DNA of 64,000 nt from Demequina subtropica (GTDB lineage: Bacteria; Actinomycetota; Actinomycetes; Actinomycetales; Demequinaceae). The notes beneath the pieces are model-generated. The model had not been told where the DNA came from. It was given only the letters and a program-made list of their open reading frames with translations, and did not search any database. The stretch covers positions 62,001 to 126,000 of the forward strand of contig NZ_BBMB01000007.1 of assembly GCF_000971235.1 (NCBI RefSeq), in the 5' to 3' direction. Position numbers and translations under genes: made by a program. Within the stretch, counting starts at the first letter, position 1. Each line of letters opens with the position of its first letter. Of this stretch, positions 33,484 through 41,867 are shown one piece after another.

Positions 33484-33788
33484 GCTGTCACCTTCGCGAG
33501 CTGCGCTGGCGTGAGGGTGACGACCCCGCCCGCGTCGCTGACCCGCTTGACCCGTCCTGTCGGGGTGACGCGGTATGCGACGGCCTGCGAGCCCACGAGG
33601 CTCGCCGGGTCGATTGTTAGGCCGTCCACCGTGACCAGTCGTGCTGACACATGGGCGTCCACATACGTCGCGAGGCAGTCGCGGAGCACGTCCGCGAGGG
33701 GTTCGCCGCGTTCGGCGGCGGTCGCAGCGGCTGCGCTCCACAACGTGTCTGGTACGCGCACGTTCCGTACGCGCGTCGGGTTGCTCAT
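33480..33788 (-). CDS. Ribbon-helix-helix regulator, cotranscribed with int
   Basis: A 102-residue protein whose first half fits an RHH fold: RNVRVPDTLWSAAAATAAERGEPLADVLRDCLATYV (about residues 8-43), with the beta-strand R-VRVP contacting DNA. The remaining 55 residues look like a small beta-rich domain (LVTVDGLTIDPASLVG, KRVSDAGGVVTLTPAQL). GAGAGGAA lies upstream of the ATG. It overlaps int by 4 nt, so it could control integration or repress its own promoter; paired GTAATGACA sites flank that promoter. Confidence 0.65.
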   Translation of the reverse strand: MSNPTRVRNVRVPDTLWSAAAATAAERGEPLADVLRDCLATYVDAHVSARLVTVDGLTIDPASLVGSQAVAYRVTPTGRVKRVSDAGGVVTLTPAQLAKVTA

Positions 33789-34119
33789 GAGGCGTTCCTC
33801 TCTGTTGCGCCAGCCCCACCGGGGCTGCCTGTGTCATTACAGGCTACACCAGAAGGCGCGGCGGACTGTCATTACGCTTAGTGGCGACATCTTGGCGATG
33901 TGCGGGCTATGTGGCGCGGGTCGCGCTAGTTGGTACCCGTGTAATACCGGGTGTAATACGTGGCGTGACACGCTCCGTAGGTGAAGAAAGCGGGCGGAGG
34001 TCGCAGCGGGGGTGGTTCAGATTTTGCACCAGGGGGGTGGCTGGAGAGCGCGAAAAAACTGTGCAATCGTTGATGGGGTTAGGTGTGTCTACATGCGCCT
34101 ACATGAGAGAGGAAGCGCG
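33789..34119. promoter_or_regulatory. Divergent control region of the element (int/RHH versus xis)
   Basis: No gene is supported in these 331 bp. On the reverse strand TAGCCT (33841-33846) is a likely -10 for the RHH-int operon. Two TGTCATTAC copies (33832-33840 and 33867-33875) flank it, and two tandem GTGTAATAC copies with 12-bp period lie at 33939-33959. A CAGCCCC/GGGGCTG hairpin is in the RHH leader (about 33811-33827). Two CTACATG copies lie just before xis. These repeats are likely operators. Confidence 0.6.
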
Positions 34120-34323
34120 ATGAGCATGACGACTGAGGGGGTCCCGTCGAGGGCCGCGTTCTCGCCCGCTGAGGTCGGTGCACGAATGGGTGTCCCGATA
34201 GGCGCGGTGTACCGCCTGATCCATGCTGGCGACCTGCGCACCGTCAAGGTGGGGCGCCTTCACCGCATCCCGCAAGACGCGCTGGCTGAGTTCCTGGCGG
34301 GCGACGCGCCCGCCGAGGACTGA
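34120..34323 (+). CDS. xis: Excisionase-like helix-turn-helix protein
   Basis: A 67-residue HTH_17/MerR-type protein: AFSPAEVGARMGVPIGAVYRLIHAGDLRTVKVGRLHRIPQDALAEFL covers the winged helix found in excisionases (AlpA/Xis type). It would bend DNA at the attachment sites to favour excision. The ATG at 34120 has GAGAGGAAG about 2-8 nt upstream; a longer frame from 34012 lacks support. It is divergent from the RHH-int operon. Confidence 0.8.
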   Translation: MSMTTEGVPSRAAFSPAEVGARMGVPIGAVYRLIHAGDLRTVKVGRLHRIPQDALAEFLAGDAPAED

Positions 34324-34446
34324 GCTGTGATCGCGACGGGCGGGAGTGCCTGCACATGAGCCCGTACATGGAGGCGGCGGCCCCCGCCAGGAGCCGCCGC
34401 CGGATGTCCGCCGATACGAACCGCTCCAGGCTAGCTGGCCGCCCAG

Positions 34447-35898
34447 ATGGCGGCCAAGCACCTGACCGCCGTGACTGACCCGGTGCACGCTGTCCAGGGC
34501 GCCGCGCGTGACCCGGATGGCATGAAGGCAGGCGCGGAAGTGGGGTTGTGGGACACGCCGACGCTAGACCACGTGCGCCGTGCAGCCCTCGCAGCAAGGG
34601 TCCGGCCGTCCGCCCTGCTCGGGGTCCTCCTCGCCGTTGTCTCGGCAGAGCTGTCGCACACCGTGGTGCTCCCTGACGTGGGAGGCCTTCCAGGATCGCT
34701 CGGGCTCTACGTCGCCGTATGCGCTGAGCCAGGCAAGGGGAAGGGGCAAGCCATCGCGACCGCGCGGAGGCTGATACCGGATGCCCGTGCGGTGCTCACT
34801 CACCCGGCGTCCGGTGAGGGCTTGCTGACTGCGTTTCGTGACTACGCGATGATCGATGTCCCGGTGATCGGCTCAGATGCTCCAGCCAAAACGCGGCGCG
34901 TGTCCACCGAGGTCTGGGTCACCCGGAACGCGCTCGCCATCTTCGATGAGGTGGGCACGCTGGAAGCCCTTGACCGGCGCGACGGCTCGACCCTATTCGG
35001 GCGCCTCCGCACGCTCTGGAGCGGTGGCCCAGACGGTTCCGGCACATCCTCGCGGGAACGCCGCAGGCACCTTCCCGGTGGTGAGTATCGGCTTGCGGTC
35101 ATCGTGGCGGCGCAGCCCGGCAAGGTCGGGGCGCTGATCGGTCAAGAGGCCCAGCGTGCGGGGACGGCGCACCGGTTCCTGTTCGTCCATCCCGCCCGAC
35201 GACGTGGCGTGGACGACCTCCAACCGCGCCCCGACTGGCCGGGACACCTCCCCATGGCGTGGCCTGTGCCGCGAGGGCTCGCGGCCGAGGATGTGCCGCC
35301 CGACGGCCCGCCGCTGGACGACGCCGACCTCGTGGTGATCGACGTAGCACCTCCGATTGCCGCCGAAGTGGACGCGGCTCTCGACGCGGCGTCATACGAC
35401 GACACGCCCGCCGACCACACCACCCAGCTACGTCTGAGACTCGCCGCCCTCCTCGCGATCCTTCACGGCGGCACCGAAGTCACCCCAGAGCACTGGGAGC
35501 GTGCCCGCCTGCTGCTCATGGAGAGCGAGACCGTCCAGGGCGACCTGCTCGCGCATGAAGCCACCGAGGGGCGCAGGGCGAGGCAGGCGCAGGGACAAGC
35601 GCAAGCAGAGCGTGAGGAGGCACGAGACCGCCACCGGCTCCGTGGTGACGCCGCCCGCATGTCGCGCCACGTAGCACAGCACACGGCGCAGCGAGCAGGA
35701 CAGCCATGCGCGACGAAGTGCGTACGCGAGTCGATCCGCCAGGACGCCCGCCCCAACTGGCGGAGCATCGCAGAGCACGCCCAGGCCCAGGGTTGGCTCA
35801 CGTACGGGGAGCGTCCCGACGTGCGAGGCGGCGACCGTCCCCCCGTCCCCACCTTCGAACCCGGCACGTCCAACCCCCCGGCCGAGTCGCTGACGTGA
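34447..35898 (+). CDS. DUF3987-like replication ATPase (primase-helicase type)
   Basis: A 483-residue P-loop protein. Walker A appears as AEPGKGKGQA (about residues 93-102) and Walker B as ALAIFDEVG (about 162-170), with a downstream sensor-like LAVIVAAQPGKVGAL. This is the pattern of DUF3987 / phage-island replication ATPases. The C-terminal part (about 375-483) is charged and helical and may bind DNA. The ATG at 34447 is the first start after an in-frame stop; its ribosome site is poor. The iteron region starts 28 bp past its stop, supporting a replication-initiator role. Confidence 0.72.
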   Translation: MAAKHLTAVTDPVHAVQGAARDPDGMKAGAEVGLWDTPTLDHVRRAALAARVRPSALLGVLLAVVSAELSHTVVLPDVGGLPGSLGLYVAVCAEPGKGKGQAIATARRLIPDARAVLTHPASGEGLLTAFRDYAMIDVPVIGSDAPAKTRRVSTEVWVTRNALAIFDEVGTLEALDRRDGSTLFGRLRTLWSGGPDGSGTSSRERRRHLPGGEYRLAVIVAAQPGKVGALIGQEAQRAGTAHRFLFVHPARRRGVDDLQPRPDWPGHLPMAWPVPRGLAAEDVPPDGPPLDDADLVVIDVAPPIAAEVDAALDAASYDDTPADHTTQLRLRLAALLAILHGGTEVTPEHWERARLLLMESETVQGDLLAHEATEGRRARQAQGQAQAEREEARDRHRLRGDAARMSRHVAQHTAQRAGQPCATKCVRESIRQDARPNWRSIAEHAQAQGWLTYGERPDVRGGDRPPVPTFEPGTSNPPAESLT

Positions 35899-35925
35899 CC
35901 GCCAACCCTCTCGACCTCATGCACC

Positions 35926-36144
35926 GCACCTACTCAGGCCCGCGAGCCTGCCTAAGTAGGTGCGTAGGTGCGTAGGTGCGGCGGGATGCCCGTCCCTGCC
36001 CCAATCCCCGGCAGCCAGGCGCCGGCGACGACAACACCCCAGGTAAAGCAGGAGAAATGTGAATGTAGAACATACATTTCCCATACGTGCGCAAGCCGCC
36101 GACCTACGCACCCCCTGAGTAGGTGCACCTACGCACCTACTCAG
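35926..36144. other. Candidate replication origin: iterons and inverted repeats around an AT-rich palindrome
   Basis: Three tandem GTAGGTGC 8-mers lie at 35956-35979. Inverted copies lie at 36125-36140 and one forward copy at 36119-36126. The left side pairs GCACCTACTCAGG (35926-35938) with CCTAAGTAGGTGC (35951-35963). The right side has a perfect 12-bp inverted repeat CTGAGTAGGTGC/GCACCTACTCAG (36115-36126, 36133-36144). Between them is an AT-rich stretch with GAAATGT/ACATTTC arms (about 36054-36080), the kind of site where strands open. No gene fits in 35899-36298. Confidence 0.68.
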
Positions 36145-36298
36145 CCACACCGCGACGCGCCTGCGGCACCGCCTCGGCGGGGGGCTACGCCGCCCCCCAC
36201 ACCCCCGCGACCGCCCACCATGCGCACCGGCGCTCCGCGCCTGCATGGCAGGCGACCACACCGCACTCCACCTGACCGACACGACAGGAGCTGACACC

Positions 36299-36514
36299 AT
36301 GACCGGACTCACCCCGGCAGACATCCGCGACCTCCTCGCGAACCTCCCCGACAACCCCATCCGGCTCACCTACCTCACAGCCGGAGGACCACTCGCGACG
36401 AACCTGGGCAGCGCCATCCTCCTCAACCACGGCACGCCCAACGCGACGCTCTACCTCGTCGCAGGCGACGACACCACCTACATCACCCCCGACCAAGCCG
36501 ACCACCTCTGGTAG
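36299..36514 (+). CDS. Small hypothetical protein (71 aa)
   Basis: A 71-residue protein with a plausible helix (LTPADIRDLLANLPD) and strand-rich remainder (IRLTYLTAGG, NATLYLVAGDDTTYI). AGGAG lies about 8 nt before the ATG at 36299. It follows the iteron region on the same strand. No family is recognised. Confidence 0.55.
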   Translation: MTGLTPADIRDLLANLPDNPIRLTYLTAGGPLATNLGSAILLNHGTPNATLYLVAGDDTTYITPDQADHLW

Positions 36515-36874
36515 CCACCTCAACGAGGACGAGCGGCGCCTGATCCGCCGTGCGGCATACGGTCACCGGTTGACATTCATGGACGCGCCTCGCAGTCTGG
36601 GCATGAACGAAGCGCGCGAACGCTCCGCCCGGAAGTTTCGGCCGTTGACAAGGCGCCGCGCGAACGTGCGAGCTGCTGGTGGTAGGGCCGGGCTGCACCT
36701 CTATTGAGGAGCGCCCGCTATGGCATCACCTGATCAGCGATCAGAAGGATTCTCAGCATCGTCCCTGGGAAGTCGCGCGCGAGGCCCGTGCGTGCACAAT
36801 CCCATGCACGCAGGGCTCGGCTCGGCCTCCGATTGCTGCCCCGCGCGGTTTCGGCATGAGAGTGGCGAGTGGCC
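36515..36874. other. Gap with promoter-like sequences, no confident gene
   Basis: Two TTGACA-like -35 boxes occur near 36569 and 36653. A 53-codon frame (36720-36881) has GAGGAG upstream and overlaps the next start as ATGCTGA, but its codons (many ending in A or T) are unlike the rest of the element, so it is only a weak candidate. Confidence 0.35.
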
Positions 36875-37333
36875 ATGCTGACCCCGGCACGCACGCGCGA
36901 CACCATGGCGTACGCCCTCGACCGCGAGCCGGAACTGGTGCGCCGTATCGGCCTCATCGCCCGGTCACGGTTGGAGACATCGCGGGCGGACCTCGCGCTG
37001 GCCGTTGCGCTGCTGTCCCCGCTGGTGGGCTCAGGGCGTGGCTGTGATGTGATCCCGTCGCCCCGAGCCGACGATGCGCGCCGCGAGGGGTGGGGGCATC
37101 CTGACGCGCTGCGTCACCTGGCCGCGATGCGTGAGGCCCGCGCCGCTGAGACGCCGACGCTCTCGACGGCGGAGACGTGGCTCCGCTCCGCTGACGCGTG
37201 GCACATCGTGTGGGGCTATGTGGAGAACCTGCTCAGAGTGCCGTCAGGTCGTAAGCGCCGCGACGCATGGGCCGCCAGCGGCCTGGAGTACCGGCTTGTT
37301 CCGCTCAATGACACCAGGGAGTATCCACGATGA
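36875..37333 (+). CDS. Hypothetical protein (152 aa) of element cassette
   Basis: A 152-residue, mostly helical protein with Arg-rich patches (RRIGLIARSRLETSRADLALAVALL) and conserved-looking Trp residues (ETWLRSADAWHIVWGYVENLLRV). It overlaps the next gene by 4 nt (ATGA), and the run of overlaps continues to the terminase genes, so it belongs to one long operon. No family is recognised. An in-frame GTG at 36869 is an alternative start. Confidence 0.55.
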   Translation: MLTPARTRDTMAYALDREPELVRRIGLIARSRLETSRADLALAVALLSPLVGSGRGCDVIPSPRADDARREGWGHPDALRHLAAMREARAAETPTLSTAETWLRSADAWHIVWGYVENLLRVPSGRKRRDAWAASGLEYRLVPLNDTREYPR

Positions 37334-37551
37334 CCGAGCACGAGCCTTTGACGTACGACCAGCAGGGCCTGGCCCACGCCATCCGTGCGCTGGGCGCCGA
37401 TCCCGACCACAAGCCCACACGACGGCGGATGCACGAAGCCGCGCGCCGCCTCACGTCGTACGAAGTGCTCCAGGTGTTCGACACGCTGCCGGATGCGGTG
37501 GTGGACCGTGCCGACGTGGGCCGGTGGACACGACCCGAGGGGGAGGGGTAG
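37330..37551 (+). CDS. Hypothetical protein (73 aa)
   Basis: A 73-residue protein, probably all-helical (GLAHAIRALGADPDH, RRMHEAARRLTSYEVLQVFDTLP). Its start overlaps the previous stop (ATGA), and the next gene begins 2 nt after its own. No family is recognised. Confidence 0.5.
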   Translation: MTEHEPLTYDQQGLAHAIRALGADPDHKPTRRRMHEAARRLTSYEVLQVFDTLPDAVVDRADVGRWTRPEGEG

Positions 37552-37553
37552 CC

Positions 37554-37928
37554 GTGGCCAGGGACCAGCCCCGCGACCTCGCAGCCGAGCGAGCCCGCGA
37601 TGCCGAGAGCGCGCACCGCGCGTTCGCCCGCATCATGGCCCAGCCCTGCCCCGTCCACGATGCCGAGCCCGGCCAACCTTGCTGGCCCTTGATGGACAGC
37701 CTGAACGCCTGCGGGGCTCGCGTGACCGCTCAGGGGTTTCCGCCCGGCGCGCCCGCAGGCCCGCCGCGCTCCCAAACGGGCAAGCGCATCCGCGCGGGGG
37801 CCGTCGCGATCCCCGAGCTGCACGACGGCGTGCGCGTCCGCGCTGCTGCTGCGGATGCCCAGCAGGCCGGACGAGCGCAGCGTCGCCACGGCAACCGCCA
37901 CCAGCCTGGAAGGGGCACGGGAGCATGA
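37554..37928 (+). CDS. Small Cys/His-motif protein of phage type
   Basis: A 124-residue basic protein with CPVHDAEPGQPC (about residues 28-39), close to the C-x2-C/H-x6-C knuckle widely found in actinophage small proteins (CPxCxAxPGxPC). The C-terminal third is low-complexity Arg/Gln/Ala/Gly and probably disordered. The GTG at 37554 has GAGGGGGAGGGG about 5 nt upstream. It overlaps the next gene by 4 nt (ATGA). The function is unknown. Confidence 0.55.
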   Translation: MARDQPRDLAAERARDAESAHRAFARIMAQPCPVHDAEPGQPCWPLMDSLNACGARVTAQGFPPGAPAGPPRSQTGKRIRAGAVAIPELHDGVRVRAAAADAQQAGRAQRRHGNRHQPGRGTGA

Positions 37929-39034
37929 GCAAGGGACACCACAAGCGCGACGCGATGGCTGAGCGGTTCGCCGCTGCGGACCTCGCCAACCCCATCGTGG
38001 ACCTGCCCACGGACGTACGCGGGTGCGCCCGCTGCGGGGTGGCCGTCCGCATGAGCACGGACCCGCCGACGATCACCGCCACCAGCATCAGCGTCGCCGG
38101 GCCGATGGCGATGACCAGCGCGGGCCAGCGCTTCCACCGCGAGACGATCCTCCCGCTGTGCCCGGCCTGCACCGAGCGCCGCGAGGTCGCGCAGCGGTGG
38201 GCCGATGATGAGTGGACCCTCGCGCAGCGCTGGGGCTCGCTGCCCGTCGTCGTGGGCCGTGTCTGGTGCGCGCTCGACGGGATCGTGCTGGCCGGGGGCA
38301 AGCCCCCCGAGAGCGTGCGGGACGTGCTGCTCGCGGCCAAGCACCTGGGGGACATCGGCAACGGTGCCCAGTGGTCGCTCAGGTTCTCGCCCGTGCTCGC
38401 CCAGGGGGCCAAGCCCGAGCAGGGCACCATGCGCCCGTGGGGGCACGTGGCCGAGAGCGTCCGCACCGACGCCCGCGCCGCCTACGCGGCCATGCTGCTC
38501 GCGCGGGTCGATCAGCCCATCATGCGGGCGTGCCCGTCGCGCGGGTGTCTCTACTGCGGGGTGGGGTCCGTGCTCGCGCTGCGATCCGCCGAGCCGTGGA
38601 CCCCGCACATGTTCACGCTGGCCCCCATCGGCGGCGGGCAGGGCCGCGCCGGGCAGGCGTCGCGGGCGGGGTTCCTGTGCCCGACGTGCGAACGGGCCTA
38701 CCAGGATGAGGGGCAGGCCAACGGCATGAGCGCGCTCACGCGGTCCCTGCTGGTCGCGCTGGGCCACCGCGAGGGCCGCGACGGGCCGCCCATCGCGAGC
38801 GGCCTGGAAGCGTGGTGCGTGACCGAGCGGCCCCCGTCCGCCGAGCCGTTCGGATGGCTGTCCAACCTGGACCGGCTGCGGGCTGAGTGGGGGCCGCGCC
38901 CCGAGAGCGCGAGCCAGCGGCGCAGCCGTGAGAACCGCGAGGCCGCCGCCCGCAAGCGCTCCGAGGCTGCGCGGGCCGCGATGGCCGCCGACCATGCCCG
39001 CCGCGTCGAGCGGGACCGGGCTGCGCGGGGTTGA
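37925..39034 (+). CDS. Cys-rich hypothetical protein with several zinc-ribbon-like pairs (369 aa)
   Basis: A 369-residue protein. CARCG (about residues 37-41) pairs with LPLCPAC (about 82-88), CLYCG lies near residue 205 and FLCPTC near 250: possibly two zinc ribbons. The C-terminal 50 residues are a highly charged Arg/Ala/Glu helix (RRSRENREAAARKRSEAARAAMA). It sits directly upstream of the terminase genes in a run of overlapping frames. No family is recognised; an HNH-type catalytic motif was looked for and not found. Confidence 0.6.
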   Translation: MSKGHHKRDAMAERFAAADLANPIVDLPTDVRGCARCGVAVRMSTDPPTITATSISVAGPMAMTSAGQRFHRETILPLCPACTERREVAQRWADDEWTLAQRWGSLPVVVGRVWCALDGIVLAGGKPPESVRDVLLAAKHLGDIGNGAQWSLRFSPVLAQGAKPEQGTMRPWGHVAESVRTDARAAYAAMLLARVDQPIMRACPSRGCLYCGVGSVLALRSAEPWTPHMFTLAPIGGGQGRAGQASRAGFLCPTCERAYQDEGQANGMSALTRSLLVALGHREGRDGPPIASGLEAWCVTERPPSAEPFGWLSNLDRLRAEWGPRPESASQRRSRENREAAARKRSEAARAAMAADHARRVERDRAARG

Positions 39035-39045
39035 CGGGGTTGACC

Positions 39046-39738
39046 GTGGCACGCCGCAAGACACCGCCGGAACCGGCTGCACCGCGTGAGCGGGACGAGC
39101 ATGGCCGGTTCACCGGGCACGGCAACGGGCCGGGCATCGGAGGTCCGGCAGGACGCGAGGCGACACGCCTCAAGCCGGGCCACGATCTGACGCCGACAGG
39201 GAACGTGCGGGCGCTTACGTCGGGGGCGCGTTCGCCGCGCGTGTACGGGGAGGTGGCCGAGGTTCTGGCGGCGGGGCTGGTGGACGATCAGCCGCACCTG
39301 GCGGAGTTTCCGGAGGCGGTGGCGGCGTGGGCGACGGCGGAGGCTCAGGCGATCCTCATGCGCCGCCACGTGGATGAGGTGGGGGCGTTGGAGGAGGGGC
39401 GGCCTCGTGAGGCGTCGCTGGCGTGGCTGGTGCGGTTGGAGAGGATGGCGGAGCAGCGGCGGAAGGTGTTGGGGCTGGACCCCATGGCGGAGGCACAGCT
39501 CATCAGAGACCGGGCCGCAGCTCATGCGCTTGCCGCGTCGGCTGCGGTGGACCTGGAGGCGTTGGCGGAGCGCGGGCGCCGCATCGTCCAGGCCCGTCGC
39601 GCCGCAGGGCTGGAGGTGCCGGACCTTGCGGGGGAGGCGGTCGCGGCGGTGGTGGCGTCAACCCCGGAGGGCGCCCGTCCACGTCACGTGGAGCGCAATG
39701 GGGACCGCGAGCCGGACCGACGAGCGGACGCCTCATGA
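39046..39738 (+). CDS. Terminase small subunit-like protein
   Basis: About 230 residues. A polar Pro/Arg-rich N-terminus (DEHGRFTGHGNGPGIGGPAGREATRLKPGHDLTPTGN) leads into a helical domain (SPRVYGEVAEVLAAGLVDDQPHLAEFPEAVAAWATAEAQAILMRRHVDEV) and a second helix pair (RLERMAEQRRKVLGLDPMAEAQLIRDRA), the common pattern in phage small terminases of actinophages. TTG codons at 39031 and 39040 are alternative starts. It overlaps the large subunit gene by 4 nt (ATGA). Confidence 0.65.
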   Translation: MARRKTPPEPAAPRERDEHGRFTGHGNGPGIGGPAGREATRLKPGHDLTPTGNVRALTSGARSPRVYGEVAEVLAAGLVDDQPHLAEFPEAVAAWATAEAQAILMRRHVDEVGALEEGRPREASLAWLVRLERMAEQRRKVLGLDPMAEAQLIRDRAAAHALAASAAVDLEALAERGRRIVQARRAAGLEVPDLAGEAVAAVVASTPEGARPRHVERNGDREPDRRADAS

Positions 39739-41252
39739 GCGATTTGGACCCGGTGGCGCTGCTCGCGTCGTTCGTCATCGATGATGACGGGACACGGTGG
39801 GGGGATGTGGCGATCCCGTACCAGTGGGCGAGTGCGCGGGCTTTCTTGAGTGTCGCGCCGGATTCGCCTCGGATGCATTGGGATGGGCGGCCCCGGGGCG
39901 GGTCGAAGACGACGGACCATGCGGCGGTGGACCTTGCAGCGATGCTGTGTCAGGCACCGACACGCTCCACGTCGCTGGCGTACGCCTCGGACCGCGATCA
40001 GGCAGCGATCCTGCTGGAGCACATGCGGGCGATGGTGGAGCGGACAGCGCTGGGTGGGCTGGTGGAGGTCACGACGTGGGGACTGCGGGTGATCCGTTCG
40101 GGGGCGACGCTCACGGTGGAGCCTGCCGATGCCCCGTCGGCGCACGGGCATGTGCCGTACATCGTGACGGTGGACGAGCTCGCACAGTGGCCCGAGACGC
40201 GCGGGCATCGGGCGCTGTGGCATGCCATCGTGTCGGGCCTTCCCAAGCGCAAGGATTCACGCCTGGCGGTGCTGACTACGGCGGGTGATCCGGCGCATTG
40301 GTCTGCGGGGGTGTTGGAGGGTGCGCGCGGCTCGCCCCGGTGGACGGTGCGGGAGATGGCAGGTCCGGTGCCGTGGCAGGACCCAGCGGACATCGCGGAG
40401 CAGCAACGGTTGCTGCCGGGGAGCGTGTTCGCGCGGCTGATTCTGAACCGGTGGACGGGAGGTGAGGACCGGCTGGTGTCCGCTGAGGACCTCGCCGCGT
40501 GCGTCACCCATCCCGGTCCTATCGGTCCAGAGTCGGGCCACGTGTACGTGATCGGTGCTGACCTGGGGCTGACGAACGACCGCACGGTGATCACGGTGTG
40601 TCACGGGGAGCCAGGCGATGGGGGGCCAGTGGTGACGCTCGACCATCTGGAGGTGCTGGAGGGCTCCACGGGGCGGCCGGTCCAGCTCTCCGAGGTGGAG
40701 GCACGGCTGCGGGCGCTGCATGGGCTGTATCGGTCGCGCGTGATCCGGTTGGACCCGTGGCAGGGCGTCCACATCGCGCAGCGGCTCCGTGCGGCGGGGG
40801 TCAACGTGGAGACGTTCGCGTTCACCGCACAGTCGGTGGTGCGTCTCGCGTTGGCACTGCATCTGACGCTGAGGGAACGGCGGATGCGGCTGCCCGACGA
40901 TGCGCGCCTGTTGGACGAGTTGGGAACGGTACGGCTGCGGGAGACGGCGGCGGGCCTGCGCATGGATCACGACGCGGGCAAGCACGACGATCAGGCCATG
41001 GCGCTGGCGCTGGCCACGTTGGCCCTCGTGGAACGCCCCCCGGTTGGGCCTATCGCGCCACCGCGTCCAGCGCGTGGGCGCATTCCGGAGCATGATTGGC
41101 GCGCCGTCGCGCGGGGACGGTCCGTGCGCGCGGAGGTGGTGGACCGCGACGGGGTGCCGTTGTCGGGGGTCGTCAGGCTGCCGCCGTCGGGGGCGTTGGC
41201 GGGTGGACGAGGGGTGGTCAACCCGCGCACGTCCTCGGTCTGGCGGCGCTGA
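39735..41252 (+). CDS. Terminase large subunit
   Basis: A 505-residue packaging ATPase-nuclease. Walker A-like DGRPRGGSKTTD (about residues 50-61), Walker B YIVTVDELAQW (about 142-152), coupling LTTAG (about 180-184), and a C-terminal RNase H-type nuclease with IGADLGLTNDRTVI (Asp276), a further LDHLEVLEG region (near 300) and HDDQAMALALA near the end. All the key acidic residues appear present, so it is probably active. The absence of capsid or portal genes means packaging would need a helper phage, or the element is a prophage remnant. Confidence 0.88.
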   Translation: MSDLDPVALLASFVIDDDGTRWGDVAIPYQWASARAFLSVAPDSPRMHWDGRPRGGSKTTDHAAVDLAAMLCQAPTRSTSLAYASDRDQAAILLEHMRAMVERTALGGLVEVTTWGLRVIRSGATLTVEPADAPSAHGHVPYIVTVDELAQWPETRGHRALWHAIVSGLPKRKDSRLAVLTTAGDPAHWSAGVLEGARGSPRWTVREMAGPVPWQDPADIAEQQRLLPGSVFARLILNRWTGGEDRLVSAEDLAACVTHPGPIGPESGHVYVIGADLGLTNDRTVITVCHGEPGDGGPVVTLDHLEVLEGSTGRPVQLSEVEARLRALHGLYRSRVIRLDPWQGVHIAQRLRAAGVNVETFAFTAQSVVRLALALHLTLRERRMRLPDDARLLDELGTVRLRETAAGLRMDHDAGKHDDQAMALALATLALVERPPVGPIAPPRPARGRIPEHDWRAVARGRSVRAEVVDRDGVPLSGVVRLPPSGALAGGRGVVNPRTSSVWRR

Positions 41253-41371
41253 CCGCGCGTGAGCGGGTGGGTTCTCAGTGCGTTGAGCTGGGGGCTGTGG
41301 AAGATGCGCCGCACTGTCGGTCGCTGCGCATAACCTGGTAATGCCCGATATCGGCTAGTGAAAGGCTGTGC

Positions 41372-41626
41372 ATGCCCGTCCCTCACGACAACACGACCCG
41401 CCGAACTCCATTCCGCGACGGAACCTATCGGCCCACCTGTGCGTGCGGCTGGAAGTCGCCGTTGACAGACCTGCCGACGTCGCTCCATGCCGCCGACGAC
41501 ATGTACATCCGACACATCCCCGCGCCGAAGGTGGAGCCGGTCGTGTGGCCCCCGGCCACGTACCCCGTGCGTGGCCGCATCCGGGTGGTGTCGGGCGGCT
41601 TGCCTGGATTGGGTAGGCGCCACTAG
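41372..41626 (+). CDS. Small hypothetical protein (84 aa)
   Basis: An 84-residue basic protein with CACGW near residue 24. GAAAGG lies about 5 nt upstream of the ATG. It stands alone between the terminase and restriction-modification genes; no family is recognised. A 240-bp gap follows, with a CCCCGCG/CGCGGGG hairpin at its start (about 41642-41670). Confidence 0.4.
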   Translation: MPVPHDNTTRRTPFRDGTYRPTCACGWKSPLTDLPTSLHAADDMYIRHIPAPKVEPVVWPPATYPVRGRIRVVSGGLPGLGRRH

Positions 41627-41854
41627 GTGATGAGTAGTGGTCCCCGCGTCGGGATGCCCCGGCGCGGGGGCAACTGCCTGCGTGGGAAGTGCAGGCGCTC
41701 GTGCGCTTGCGCACCCAACACGTGGGAGGGGATCGGCGTGGACGGGGCGCCGCTGGCCGGTGTGATCCACGTGGCCGCTGCGGTGCGCCTGTGAGGTAGG
41801 CCCGCGATCCGTCCCCCGATGCGTGGCAGTCCCACGAGTGTGGGAGCCATCATC

Positions 41855-41860
41855 TAGCAT
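41855..41860 (+). promoter_or_regulatory. -10 box TAGCAT, leaderless start of methyltransferase
   Basis: TAGCAT ends 7 nt before the ATG at 41868. Confidence 0.5.
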
Positions 41861-41867
41861 GCTCGGC

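Noticed and set aside
33881-34123. Possible small gene before the excisionase
   Set aside because: No ribosome site, Cys/Trp/Arg-rich composition, and it covers the repeated operator region and the xis promoter.
36679-37047. 122-codon frame across the gap and the start of the 152-aa gene
   Set aside because: No ribosome site, Pro/His/Arg-rich composition, and it runs out of frame through a better-supported gene.
37925-39034. HNH endonuclease, suggested by Cys pairs next to the terminase genes
   Set aside because: The Cys pairs resemble zinc ribbons, but no HNH His-Asn-His signature is visible; kept as hypothetical.
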